A stretch of DNA of 64,000 nucleotides from Panacagrimonas sp041603235 (GTDB lineage Bacteria > Pseudomonadota > Gammaproteobacteria > Nevskiales > Nevskiaceae), in the NCBI GenBank assembly GCA_041603235.1, contig JBFIES010000005.1:62001-126000 (forward strand). The letters run 5' to 3'. Each line of letters opens with the position of its first letter. The first letter of the stretch is position 1. Positions 35,438 through 44,005 of the stretch are shown piece after piece. Position numbers and translations under genes: made by a program. Under the pieces are notes generated by a model. That model was not told where the DNA came from and did no database searches. It was given only the letters and a program-made list of their open reading frames with translations.

Positions 35438-35561
35438 GCGAGTTTCCAGCGGCAGGGCAATGACCCTGCTTTATGGGCCCTGACGGGGACTGTATCTGGA
35501 GGTTTCGGCGCGCTGCGTGCATCGGGCGTGTTCCACTTTCCGGGTCCATGTCGGGGTATGT

Positions 35562-36746
35562 ATGTCGCAGAGGGAAATCTGGATCGTCGGTGCCACGCGC
35601 ACTGCAATTGGCAGTTTCGGCGGTGCATTGAAGAATGTGCCGGTCACCACACTCGCAAGTGAAGTGCTGAAGTCGGTGCTGACGCGCAGTCAACTGGCGC
35701 CAGAGCATGTCGAGCATGTGGTGATCGGCAACGTGATTGCGACTGAACCGCGCGACACCTACCTGAGCCGAATGGCGGCCATTGAGGCAGGGATTCCGGT
35801 TGAAACGCCGGCGTTCAACGTCAACCGGCTATGCGGATCGGGGCTGCAGGCCATTGTTTCTGCCGCGCAGTCCATCCTGCTGGGCGATTGCGATATCGCC
35901 ATCGGTGCGGGCGCAGAGTCTATGAGTCGCGGCCCTTACACCTTGCCGCACCATCGCTGGGGTTCTCGCCTGGGCGATGTCACCACCGTGGATTTCATGA
36001 ACGGTGTGCTGCACGACCCGATGCTGGGTGTGCACGTGGGCATCACGGCAGAGAACATCGCCAAGCGCTATGGCATCAGCCGGCAGATGCAGGATGAACT
36101 CTCACTGCAAAGCCAGCAGCGAGCATCGCAGGCCATTTCCGAGGGACGATTCGAGTCTCAGATTACGCATATTGACGTCGGATTCGCGGGTCGGCCAATC
36201 CTCTTCAAGGTGGATGAGCATGTTCGCCGCAAATCCAACATGGAAGCGCTCGCAAGGCTCAAGCCTTCTTTTCTCGAAGGCGGTTGCGTCACTGCGGGCA
36301 ATTCATCTGGCACCAACGATGGCGCTGGAGCCGTGATTCTTGCCGAGGAAAAACGCGCGCAGTCGCTGGGTTTGAAGCCGCTCGCCCGATTGGTGGCTTA
36401 TGCCCATGCCGGGGTTGATCCAGCCTACATGGGCATGGGACCGGTCCCGGCAACGAAGCTGGTGTTGAAGCGCGCAGGCCTGAGTGTGCAAGACCTCGAT
36501 GTGATCGAAGTCAACGAAGCTTTCGCTGCACAGGTCTGCGCCGTCAAACAGGAACTGAATCTGGACCCGGCAAAGCTGAATCCGAATGGATCAGCCATCG
36601 CGTTGGGTCACCCCGTTGGGGCCAGCGGAGCCATCATCACGGCCAAAGCGCTTTACGAGTTGGAGCGCACGAAGGGCCGCTACGCGCTGACCACCATGTG
36701 CATCGGTGGCGGGCAAGGCATCTCGGCAATATTTGAGCGGATGTAG
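35562..36746 (+). CDS. Acetyl-CoA acetyltransferase (thiolase II type)
   Basis: 394 residues from ATG 35562. All thiolase catalytic positions are present: nucleophile NRLCGSGLQA (Cys about 87), NEAFA, GHPVGASGA (His) and the second Cys in TTMCIGGGQG. It cleaves 3-oxoacyl-CoA or condenses acetyl-CoA. It ends the plus-strand operon SDR-scoA-scoB-ACAD-thiolase; with scoAB it forms a complete route from a free 3-oxoacid to acetyl-CoA. A start 15 codons earlier (35517) lacks a ribosome-binding site. Confidence 0.93.
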   Translation: MSQREIWIVGATRTAIGSFGGALKNVPVTTLASEVLKSVLTRSQLAPEHVEHVVIGNVIATEPRDTYLSRMAAIEAGIPVETPAFNVNRLCGSGLQAIVSAAQSILLGDCDIAIGAGAESMSRGPYTLPHHRWGSRLGDVTTVDFMNGVLHDPMLGVHVGITAENIAKRYGISRQMQDELSLQSQQRASQAISEGRFESQITHIDVGFAGRPILFKVDEHVRRKSNMEALARLKPSFLEGGCVTAGNSSGTNDGAGAVILAEEKRAQSLGLKPLARLVAYAHAGVDPAYMGMGPVPATKLVLKRAGLSVQDLDVIEVNEAFAAQVCAVKQELNLDPAKLNPNGSAIALGHPVGASGAIITAKALYELERTKGRYALTTMCIGGGQGISAIFERM

Positions 36747-36772
36747 CCTTGCACGTCAGGGCGCTGCGAAAT

Positions 36773-37435
36773 CTACGAAGCTGATGGTCTCGTAGACAGA
36801 CCCTGAGATTTCGCTGCACTCTTTTCCGCTGCGAGTGCGCGCTGCAATCCTTCGCGCAGTTTCAGCTTGGACCAATAGCTCGCTACATGTTCGGGATACT
36901 GTGTGTGCAGTCCCAATGTTTCGCCCAAAAGCAAGGCATAACCCACTGAGATATCCGCTACGGTGAATCGCTCGCCGCAAAAATACGGCCGCTCGGAGAC
37001 AATGGATTCAGCCCGACGCAGGCGCGCCAGAAACCAGTTCGCATAATCTTCTGCGACCTGCGGTTGTCGGCGTTCCGGTTTTTCAAACATCTTGTACCGG
37101 AGCACCAGCGTCTGCGGAAACGTCAGCGTGGCCTCGCCATAGTGCAGCGCATTGAGATACTCGCCGTACATCGGGTCAGTCTTGTCCACGCTGAGCCCGC
37201 CTTCTGGGTGCAGGTCGGCGAGGTACTGCGAGATAGCAGAGGACTCCGTCATGAAGACGTCGCCATGAACAAACGCCGGAACAGTGCCCAGCACATTGAT
37301 TCCCAGATAAGACTTGTTCATCACGCGCGGCGGGAAAGGGTGCATGACCAGTTCGTAATCCAGACCCAGTTCTTCGAGCGTCCAGAGCGGGCGCAGTGAA
37401 CGTGCGCTCATGCAGTGATGCAGGGTCATGCTCAT
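36773..37435 (-). CDS. Glutathione S-transferase
   Basis: 220 residues from ATG 37435 (MSMTLHHC). N-terminal thioredoxin-like domain with the cis-Pro/glutathione-binding segment NVLGTVPAFVHGDVFMTESSAISQYLADL and a C-terminal helical domain with GERFTVADISVGYALLLGETLGL, the usual GST capping motif. Ser/Cys near residue 8-10 would activate glutathione. In aromatic-degradation settings such GSTs serve isomerisation, dehalogenation or ether cleavage, but no particular role is indicated. It is on the same strand as the monooxygenase, but a strong terminator separates them. Confidence 0.88.
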   Translation of the reverse strand: MSMTLHHCMSARSLRPLWTLEELGLDYELVMHPFPPRVMNKSYLGINVLGTVPAFVHGDVFMTESSAISQYLADLHPEGGLSVDKTDPMYGEYLNALHYGEATLTFPQTLVLRYKMFEKPERRQPQVAEDYANWFLARLRRAESIVSERPYFCGERFTVADISVGYALLLGETLGLHTQYPEHVASYWSKLKLREGLQRALAAEKSAAKSQGLSTRPSAS

Positions 37436-37486
37436 ATTCGGCGTTCTCTCTCTCGGCGGTTCGGAAAATTTTGATGCGTCCCACAA

Positions 37487-37522
37487 AGTAAAACGGCCGC
37501 CAAACCCGGGGTTTGGCGGCCG
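37487..37522 (-). terminator. Terminator after the monooxygenase gene
   Basis: 14-bp perfect inverted repeat CGGCCGCCAAACCC / GGGTTTGGCGGCCG. On the minus strand it is followed by TTTTACTTTG, a U-rich tail. It ends the monooxygenase transcript before the GST gene. Confidence 0.88.
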
Positions 37523-37566
37523 CTGCTTCCGGGGGAAGAGCCCCGATTGTAAAGCGTTCGCTTTTC

Positions 37567-39072
37567 TCAGGCCGCGCGGCGCAATGGCGTTACTTTAGAA
37601 GCACTGTTTTGGCCAGCCTTGAGAAACTGCAGGACGCCGTCGTCAATTGGGTCCTTGAGCAGCACTTTCTGGTCACGCTTGAAGTCGTTGAGGACTCTCC
37701 AGGGTTCCTTGCTGCCCTGTCGCGGCAAGCGATCGTTTGCACGCACGATGTAACCCGCGCTCAACGAACCCATAAAGGGCATTTCAGGAATCTTGCAGCC
37801 CTCGAAGTCGCGGGGCACCGCGATGTCCTTGCCAGTGCGATTCATGTGATTGATGACGCGGCACAGATACTTGGCAGCGATGTTCGCCTTGAGTGTCCAC
37901 GATGCATTGGTGTAGCCGAAAATCCACGAGAAGTTGGGGATGTCTTCGATCATCGTGGCCTTATAGAACATCTTCTCTTCGAACTTGACCGGCTCGCCAT
38001 CGACTTCCAGGCTCATGCCGCCCAGAGCCTGCAGATCAAGACCGGTAGCGGTGATGATGATGTCGGCCTCGAGCGTCTGGCCGGATTTGAGCTTGATGCC
38101 CTTGGCGGTGAAGCTGTCGATGTGATCGGTAACGATGTCCGCCTTGCCATCACGCAATGCCTTGAACAGATCGCCATCCGGCACCAGGCACAAACGCTGA
38201 TCCCAGGGGTTGTAGCTGGGCGTGAAATGTTTCATGTCCACCTTGCCGCGCAGCTGTCGTTTGGTTTCTCGCAGCAGCAACATCTTGCTCAGCTTGGGGA
38301 AGCGCTGGAAAAATTTATAGAAGAAATTCTGGCGTTGGATGTTCTTCTCGCGCGTCACGCCGAGTGCCAGCTTTTCAGGCATGAAGCGGTCGAGCAGACG
38401 CAGTACGCCGTCGAGACCGGGCAGAGAAAGCACATAGGACGGTGAGCGCTGCAGCATCGTGACCTGTGCGCCGTTGTTGGCCATGGCGGGAACCAGTGTC
38501 ACAGCGGTTGCGCCGCTGCCGATGACGATGACGCGCTTGCCGGCGTAGTCCAGATTTTCCGGCCACTTCTGCGGATGGATCACCTGGCCTTCGAAGTTTT
38601 CTATGCCGGGGAATTCGGGCTCATAGCCCTTGTCGTAGTTATAGTAGCCGGTTCCCATCACCAGGAACTTGCAGGTGAACGTGCGCTTCTCGCCGCTGTT
38701 TTCATCCTGCGATACCACCGTCCAGCGCGCGTCTTCCGAGGACCACTTGGATTCAACAATTTTCTGGCCAAACTGGATGTCGTCGTGCAGCGCGTTTTCA
38801 TGCGCTGTTTCCTCGACATAGTTGCGGATGGCGTCGCCATCGGCCAGAACCTTCAATCCTTTCCAGGGGCGGAAGGAATAGCCCAGGGTCAGCATGTCTG
38901 AATCGGATCGAATGCCGGGGTAGCGGAACAGGTCCCAGGTGCCGCCGGCGCGCTGGCGGCGCTCGAGAATCGTGAAGCTCTGTCCGGGGGAATGCTTCTT
39001 AAGATGGCAGGCCATGCCCACACCGGAAATGCCGGCTCCCACGATTACGACGTCAAATTCGCTCTTCTGCAT
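37567..39072 (-). CDS. Flavin-binding monooxygenase, Baeyer-Villiger type (EtaA-like)
   Basis: 501 residues. FAD-binding GAGISG (12-17), NADPH-binding GSGATAV in the middle, and the Baeyer-Villiger fingerprint FxGxxxHxxxWP as FEGQVIHPQKWP between the two Rossmann folds. It should insert one oxygen into a ketone to give an ester or lactone, or oxidise S/N centres, as in EtaA/FMO relatives. Length is usual for the class I BVMO EtaA branch. The divergent AraC gene 130 bp upstream is the likely regulator. A ketone from terpenoid or alicyclic compounds would fit the nearby BadI-like and CoA genes. Confidence 0.9.
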   Translation of the reverse strand: MQKSEFDVVIVGAGISGVGMACHLKKHSPGQSFTILERRQRAGGTWDLFRYPGIRSDSDMLTLGYSFRPWKGLKVLADGDAIRNYVEETAHENALHDDIQFGQKIVESKWSSEDARWTVVSQDENSGEKRTFTCKFLVMGTGYYNYDKGYEPEFPGIENFEGQVIHPQKWPENLDYAGKRVIVIGSGATAVTLVPAMANNGAQVTMLQRSPSYVLSLPGLDGVLRLLDRFMPEKLALGVTREKNIQRQNFFYKFFQRFPKLSKMLLLRETKRQLRGKVDMKHFTPSYNPWDQRLCLVPDGDLFKALRDGKADIVTDHIDSFTAKGIKLKSGQTLEADIIITATGLDLQALGGMSLEVDGEPVKFEEKMFYKATMIEDIPNFSWIFGYTNASWTLKANIAAKYLCRVINHMNRTGKDIAVPRDFEGCKIPEMPFMGSLSAGYIVRANDRLPRQGSKEPWRVLNDFKRDQKVLLKDPIDDGVLQFLKAGQNSASKVTPLRRAA

Positions 39073-39172
39073 GTCAATCTCCTCGATGAATCGGTGGCCG
39101 CTGTCCGCCTGAGAGCCAGTGGAACGGCCGGTGTGTTGCCATATTGGTGCCCGCCGCCCGTCATGGCTTGAC

Positions 39173-39205
39173 CAAACGAGACATTGTTTTTACCGTTTGA
39201 GACAT
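39173..39205 (+). promoter_or_regulatory. Repeat elements upstream of the AraC gene
   Basis: CAAACG (39173-39178) and CGTTTG (39194-39199) are inverted, and GAGACAT occurs twice in direct orientation (39178-39184, 39199-39205), 21 bases apart, i.e. two helical turns. This spacing is typical of AraC-family half-sites. The second copy overlaps the start codon, suggesting autorepression. Confidence 0.4.
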
Positions 39206-40217
39206 GAGCGCGAGAATCAGGGCTGGTGGACTGCGGGGTTACGTTGCGGTGATGCGCAGCCTCAACTGCGAGCCTGGTCCCGTTCTGCACGCCCACGGCC
39301 TTGATGAGGCGCAGCTGGCTGACGAAGACGCGCTTCTTTCTTTGCCCACTGTGATCGACCTCATTGAAGACAGTGCCCGGGCAGCGGACTGCCCCGATTT
39401 CGCGCTGCGCATGGCCCAGGTCCAGGACATCAACATCCTCGGGCCGATCGCCGTTGCGATCCAGAATTGCCCTGATCTTGAGCGCGCGCTGGAATGTATT
39501 GCCAACTATCTGTTCATCCAGAGTCCTGGCATCGGCTTGTTCGTTGAGCAACCCAATGCAAGGGGATCTGACGAAGCCTGCCTGCGTTATGAGGTGGAAA
39601 TGTCGACCTCTCGTTCTGGCCGGCAGATTCTGGAACATGGTCTGGCCATTGCGCACCGCATGATCAGCATGCTCAGCAAGTCCTACGCGCTGCGTCAGGT
39701 CAGTTTGTCGCATGAACCGGCGGCGGGCATGCGCACGATGGTGCAATTTTTTGGCGCACCGGTCCGGACCAATGCGGATTTCTGCGCCCTGCACATCAGT
39801 CGAGACACCCTCAGCACGCCGCTGCCGTCTGCCAACCCTGTGTTGCTGAAGATGGCGGCGGATTTTCTCGACACCAATTTCACCAACCCGAAGCGCACCC
39901 TGACCGCGCGACTGCACCAGCTGCTGGCGCGCCAGCTTGGTACGGTCCCGATGAGCAAGTCTGAAGCGGCCAGCGCGCTGGCAATGCATCCGCGAACCTT
40001 GCAAAGGCATCTGGAAGCAGAAGGCACCAGTTTCAATCAGGTACGCGACGCCGTGCGACGTGACGCGGCATTACGCTATCTGGGCAGTACGCGGCTCCCT
40101 TTGGCGCAGGTGGCAAGCCTTGTCGGCTTCTCCGAGCAATCTGCGCTGACCCGGTTTTGTCAGCAGCAATTTTCCAGGCCGCCGACGGAGATCCGTGACG
40201 CCGCGGGTTCGGCTTAA
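39204..40217 (+). CDS. AraC-family transcriptional regulator
   Basis: 337 residues. N-terminal arabinose-binding-like domain (PF12625; RGYVAVMRSLNCEPGPVLHAHG at the start) and C-terminal HTH_18 domain (ALAMHPRTLQRHLEAEG, then VASLVGFSEQSALTRFCQQQF with SRPPTEIRD). Divergent from the BVMO gene and likely its activator. Its stop overlaps the stop of the convergent tetR gene by four bases. Confidence 0.9.
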   Translation: MSARIRAGGLRGYVAVMRSLNCEPGPVLHAHGLDEAQLADEDALLSLPTVIDLIEDSARAADCPDFALRMAQVQDINILGPIAVAIQNCPDLERALECIANYLFIQSPGIGLFVEQPNARGSDEACLRYEVEMSTSRSGRQILEHGLAIAHRMISMLSKSYALRQVSLSHEPAAGMRTMVQFFGAPVRTNADFCALHISRDTLSTPLPSANPVLLKMAADFLDTNFTNPKRTLTARLHQLLARQLGTVPMSKSEAASALAMHPRTLQRHLEAEGTSFNQVRDAVRRDAALRYLGSTRLPLAQVASLVGFSEQSALTRFCQQQFSRPPTEIRDAAGSA

Positions 40218-40801
40218 CTCTTCAACGGCTGATCGAGTGCGACGACCAGCAGACGAATCTGGCTGTCCATCAGTCTGCGCAGGTCATCGCCATCTTTGCA
40301 GGCCAGCTTGAAGCCGTTGACGGCGGTCAGCAGGGTGCGCGCCAGATGTGAGGCGTCGTCGGTCAGGCCGGACGACGACAGCGGCGCGCGAATAAGTTGT
40401 GCGAGAAATTCCACCGCCTCGGCAAAAGCTTCCGCCACACCGGGCAATTCGTGGTCATACGACAACACATCACGCGCAGCGGGATTGACCGAAATCTTGT
40501 CGTAATTCTGGGCAATGATGATCTCCAGCGCATGATTCAGCTGCCGCTCCAGCGGCCAGGCCGGGTCGATGTCCTCACGAAGCTGCATGAGCCGCCGCCT
40601 CATGGAGCGGATGAAGCTGGCACGGAACACCGCATCCTTGTTTGCAAACACCAGGTACACGGCGGGGCGCGACATGCCAGCGGCCTGTGCAATGTCGCGC
40701 ATGGTTGTGGCGCGGTACCCGAGTTTCAGGAACACCTCGCGGCCCTTGGCAATCAGGTGTAGGGCGCGCTCAGACTCCAGATTGGCAGGTATTTCAGTCA
40801 T
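40214..40801 (-). CDS. TetR-family transcriptional regulator
   Basis: 195 residues. The DNA-binding domain is clear: FLKLGYRATTMRDIAQAAGMSRPAVYLVFANKDAVFRA (about residues 24-61). The C-terminal ligand domain is unassigned. It is divergent from the lipocalin-like gene at 40893 with about 90 bp between, containing the candidate operator at 40816-40838; repression of that gene and itself is likely. Confidence 0.88.
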   Translation of the reverse strand: MTEIPANLESERALHLIAKGREVFLKLGYRATTMRDIAQAAGMSRPAVYLVFANKDAVFRASFIRSMRRRLMQLREDIDPAWPLERQLNHALEIIIAQNYDKISVNPAARDVLSYDHELPGVAEAFAEAVEFLAQLIRAPLSSSGLTDDASHLARTLLTAVNGFKLACKDGDDLRRLMDSQIRLLVVALDQPLKS

Positions 40802-40815
40802 TAAAATCAGTTAGT

Positions 40816-40838
40816 TGACACTTTTGCAAAATATGTCA
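40816..40838. promoter_or_regulatory. TGACA-N13-TGTCA inverted repeat, candidate TetR operator
   Basis: TGACA (40816-40820) and TGTCA (40834-40838) flank TTTTGCAAAA, giving an imperfect palindrome in the divergent gap. The left arm overlaps a TTGACA hexamer (40815-40820). Size and placement fit a TetR-family site. Confidence 0.45.
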
Positions 40839-40892
40839 TTGCGGCGTAGTGTGCAAGTTCGGCATTCACAAGAGCGCGAGGAGAAGCGAGCC

Positions 40893-41861
40893 ATGATCAA
40901 GCCCGAAGATGCAGAATTTCATTTTGACGCCAATTCGCACTGGCAATGGGTGGAGACTATCGCGCTGCCGTTCCACGTGCCGGACACCACCATCAACGGC
41001 ATTGTTTATGTTGTCACGCGGCCCATGTTGGGCGTCGCGATGTGTGATGTCTCACTGCATGACCGCGTCGCTGATCTGTGGGAAGAGCAACTCTATATCG
41101 ACAACCAGCAGCACTTGCCCTGCCCCAAGTCTCTGCTCGACTTCGAGCTTCCCAATGGCCTGAAAATCAAGGCGCTGGATGCCTACAAGCACTATCAGGT
41201 TGAGTACGAGGGCATTGACGATACCCGCTTCAAGCTGGATTTCCGTGCGCTGCACGAACCGTTCGACATCAACGATCCGGACATGGATCCCACGGCAGCG
41301 AAACGCCTTGACCCTGCATGGGACACGTCCTGGAACGGGCATTACGACCTGACCTATCGGGTCACTGGCGAACTGGTCGCGCGCGGCAAGCGCTACGAGA
41401 TCAATTGTGTGGACACCGGAGATCGCAGTTGGGGGCCACGTCCCGAGCGCGACAATTCATCTGTCATCTGGTGGCACGCCAGCTTTGATGAAGCGCTCAC
41501 GGTTCATCTGTTTACCGGGCACGACATCGCCAAGACTTCAAAGATGGCGCCGCACATCAGCGGCTATGTGCTCGACCAGGGTGAAATGTACGGCCTGACC
41601 GACTCTCGCGGCGTCCAGGAATATCGCCGAGCCGTTCCCGTGGGCGGCGAACTGGAAGTCACCGATACGCGCGGCAAGACATTCGCCATGACCTACTCTG
41701 CACTCAATGCCTGTTACTGGGCGCCGTATCCATCCAACACCTACCTGCAGTCTTTCATGCGCGTGAACTGCAATGGGCTAAGGGGCTACGGCGTACAGCA
41801 GATGGGCCTGAGCCGCGCCTACCTGACGCGCCATCGCGATGCGATCAAGGCGCGCTACTGA
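40893..41861 (+). CDS. Lipocalin/CrtC-like protein (DUF7064/DUF7065 type), function unknown
   Basis: 322 residues from ATG 40893 with AGGAG upstream. It has no signal peptide and no membrane spans. Trp/His-rich beta-strand segments (HWQWVETIALPFHVPD, SWGPRPERDNSSVIWWHASF, YRRAVPVGGELEVTDTRG) recall two-domain lipocalin-like proteins related to CrtC/AttH. These occur in hydrocarbon- and steroid-degrading bacteria without a proven reaction. The SWGPR segment is characteristic. It is probably controlled by the divergent tetR gene. Confidence 0.7.
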   Translation: MIKPEDAEFHFDANSHWQWVETIALPFHVPDTTINGIVYVVTRPMLGVAMCDVSLHDRVADLWEEQLYIDNQQHLPCPKSLLDFELPNGLKIKALDAYKHYQVEYEGIDDTRFKLDFRALHEPFDINDPDMDPTAAKRLDPAWDTSWNGHYDLTYRVTGELVARGKRYEINCVDTGDRSWGPRPERDNSSVIWWHASFDEALTVHLFTGHDIAKTSKMAPHISGYVLDQGEMYGLTDSRGVQEYRRAVPVGGELEVTDTRGKTFAMTYSALNACYWAPYPSNTYLQSFMRVNCNGLRGYGVQQMGLSRAYLTRHRDAIKARY

Positions 41862-41899
41862 TCTGTTGATCCCATATTGGGAGCGCTCTATGCTCGGCC

Positions 41900-42202
41900 A
41901 TGCGTGTCATGGTCAGGCGAACCTTGAGACAGTTCTGGGAGATACGACGGTACTCGGATTCTCAAGGCCCACTCGAGGCGTGGCACGCGGAAGCCCTCAA
42001 GGCATCTTGGGCAAGCCCCCAAAATGTCAAAGAGCAGTTCGGCTCCGCCAGCATTCTTGGAAGTGGCCGGGTCGTATTCAATATTGGCGGTAGCAAGTAC
42101 CGATTAGTGATTACGATAGATTACGAGCGACAGGCCTGTTTCGTGAAGTTCATTGGTACCCATCGGCAGTACGACCAAATTGACGCGGAGACCGTCCAAT
42201 GA
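41900..42202 (+). CDS. higB: HigB-type toxin (mRNA interferase)
   Basis: 100 residues of the HigB/RelE-like family, ribosome-dependent mRNA endonucleases. Diagnostic segments: TLRQFWE, LEAWHAEALKASWASPQNVKEQF, ASILGSGRVVFNIGGSKYRLVITIDYERQACFVKFIGTHRQYDQID. Length is standard. The ATG of the antitoxin overlaps the toxin stop by four bases (ATGA), so toxin comes first as is normal for HigBA. Confidence 0.93.
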   Translation: MRVMVRRTLRQFWEIRRYSDSQGPLEAWHAEALKASWASPQNVKEQFGSASILGSGRVVFNIGGSKYRLVITIDYERQACFVKFIGTHRQYDQIDAETVQ

Positions 42203-42558
42203 AGATTCGCCCGATTCGATCTGAAGCAGACTATGACGAAGCACTCGCAAACATCGACCAGTTATGGGGAGCCAAGCCCGGATCGACGAGGGGAGACAAG
42301 CTTGAAGTCTTGTTGGTGCTCGTTGACGCCTATGAAGCGGAACACCACCCCATCGATCCACCCGATCCAATCGAAGCCATCAAATTTCGGATCGACCATC
42401 AGAATCTTTCGCGAAAGGACTTGGAGCCTTTTATCGGTTCGCGCGGTCGCGTAACCGAAGTGATCAACGGAAAGCGTCCCCTGACGCTCGCGATGATTCG
42501 TCGCTTGCACCAGGGACTCAGCATTCCTCTCGAGAGCCTGATCGGGGATCACGCTTGA
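42199..42558 (+). CDS. higA: HigA-type antitoxin
   Basis: 119 residues with a Xre-like helix-turn-helix (LSRKDLEPFIGSRGRVTEVINGKRPLTLAMIRRLHQGLSIP, about residues 73-113) and an acidic N-terminal region that should cap HigB. It is translationally coupled to higB and expected to repress the operon. Such pairs often stabilise islands or plasmids; here it lies at the left edge of the aromatic cluster. Confidence 0.93.
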   Translation: MKIRPIRSEADYDEALANIDQLWGAKPGSTRGDKLEVLLVLVDAYEAEHHPIDPPDPIEAIKFRIDHQNLSRKDLEPFIGSRGRVTEVINGKRPLTLAMIRRLHQGLSIPLESLIGDHA

Positions 42559-42792
42559 GGGAAGCGACCAGCAATATTCGTCTCGCGCCCCGTCAGGATC
42601 GGCCGATTGGGAACGAACGATTTCTCGCGAGTATTGAAAAGATGACCAGAATTCGAAGAGAAGCCAGGCCAAGGAGCGAACCAGGAAGGCGGCAGAATGG
42701 TCGGATGCCGACAGCCAACAGGCCAAGATCCGCTTTGAGTGATAAAAAATCCAGCCTGGCCCCTTTGTGCACGCCTTGAAAGCACCGCGCCG

Positions 42793-43434
42793 GTGAGCAA
42801 CAGGCCCTCAATTCCCAGAAGTGTGTGGTCGCGCAAATCGGCTAGGGTGTTGGCGCCGGTTCTAACGCTATTGCTGTTTTGGTCGACGGGCTCAGCAGCA
42901 AGCGACTTGCAACGCCCGCCAATTCTTGCGTTCGGCGACAGCCTCACATTCGGTATTGGGGGGTCCGGCAGGTCGTATCCGGATGTCCTGTCCAACGCGA
43001 TGAATTGGCCGGTCCGGAACTCCGCGAATCTGGGCGAAGTATCGCGTGACAGCGTTGAACGATTCCGACGCACTCTAGTTCAGTCCAAACCGTTGCCGCG
43101 AGTGATTGTCCTGTGCATCGGCACTAACGATCTGTTGCAGGGAGTGCCGCCAGAAGATTTGCTGTCGAATATCCGGCAAATGCTTGCGATGGCTCGGAGC
43201 AAGCGGGTAAACACGCTGGTCTTGGCGGTTCCTGCCGTTGGCAGTGGAGCCTCACATGCCTTGTTTGATCAGATCGAGCCGTCGCCCGGGCTGATCGTGG
43301 ATAAGCTGACGTTGCCGCGTATTGCGCGAGACCCTCTCTTCAGAGCAGATCTAGTTCACTTGAACGCAGAAGGGTATCAGCGTCTTGCAGAAGGAGTGCA
43401 CGATGCGCTGAAGACAGCCGACTGGGTCCAATAG
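42793..43434 (+). CDS. SGNH/GDSL esterase (arylesterase/TesA-like), exported
   Basis: About 213 residues from GTG 42793; an in-frame ATG at 42739 would add 18 residues. The hydrophobic stretch VLAPVLTLLLFWSTGSAAS is a probable signal peptide. Catalytic blocks I (AFGDSLTFG, Ser), III (CIGTNDLL, Gly/Asn) and V (DLVHLNAEGY, Asp/His) are present. The expected substrate is a short acyl or aryl ester. Start choice is uncertain; no strong ribosome-binding site precedes either. It lies between higBA and the broken luxR. Confidence 0.8.
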   Translation: MSNRPSIPRSVWSRKSARVLAPVLTLLLFWSTGSAASDLQRPPILAFGDSLTFGIGGSGRSYPDVLSNAMNWPVRNSANLGEVSRDSVERFRRTLVQSKPLPRVIVLCIGTNDLLQGVPPEDLLSNIRQMLAMARSKRVNTLVLAVPAVGSGASHALFDQIEPSPGLIVDKLTLPRIARDPLFRADLVHLNAEGYQRLAEGVHDALKTADWVQ

Positions 43435-43511
43435 AGATCGCGTGCGCAAACCCGCGCGGCAATAGGCGCTCCGTGCCGTTGAAATGGGCCGCTACTCCGG
43501 CTCAGGAATTG

Positions 43512-43739
43512 TTATTGGGCTAGCCTCTTAGAACGCGCTTCTCGGACCAAAGCCATGCGACTGGGTACCGCGAATTTCTCGAGCAAGTAATGCAAGTGCC
43601 ATTTGACGGTTCCTTTGGATATGAAGCAACGATCAGCGATCTGCGCGTTGCTCAATCCTTCGGCAAGTTATGAAATGATTTGCCGTTCTCGCTTGCTTGA
43701 AGTTACGCCAAATTCCAGCGTGACAGATTCTGGCGTATC
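43512..43739 (-). pseudogene. LuxR-type HTH fragment with an in-frame stop
   Basis: The minus strand encodes a recognisable LuxR/MalT C-terminal HTH: SKRERQIIS, then a TAA stop (43668-43670), then LAEGLSNAQIADRCFISKGTVKWHLHYLLEKFAVPSR and a natural stop at 43512. The stop cuts the HTH between the first and second helices, and no upstream ligand or AAA domain is found. The surrounding 43435-44005 holds no other gene. It is probably the remnant of a regulator lost when the neighbouring island was inserted or rearranged. Confidence 0.82.
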
Positions 43740-44005
43740 GGCATTGTTTGAGCGTCAGCAAGGCTGCGGGTGAACTTCGGCATTCTCTGACTATTTGCCC
43801 TTCCCCAAGCTGCCATTCCGTTTCCCCCGCTTCGGCGCCGACCCGGTTACGAGGAACCGCAAGTCAGGGCTCATAGCCGAAATTCCGTGCCACGATTTCA
43901 TTGGCAGAAAGCGGCCATTCGAGCCGTAATGAATCAACTTTGCTCGCCGTTGCTCGCGACACCGGCGCGCAAACGACGGTCAAAGAATGTTGCCGACTGC
44001 GACAT

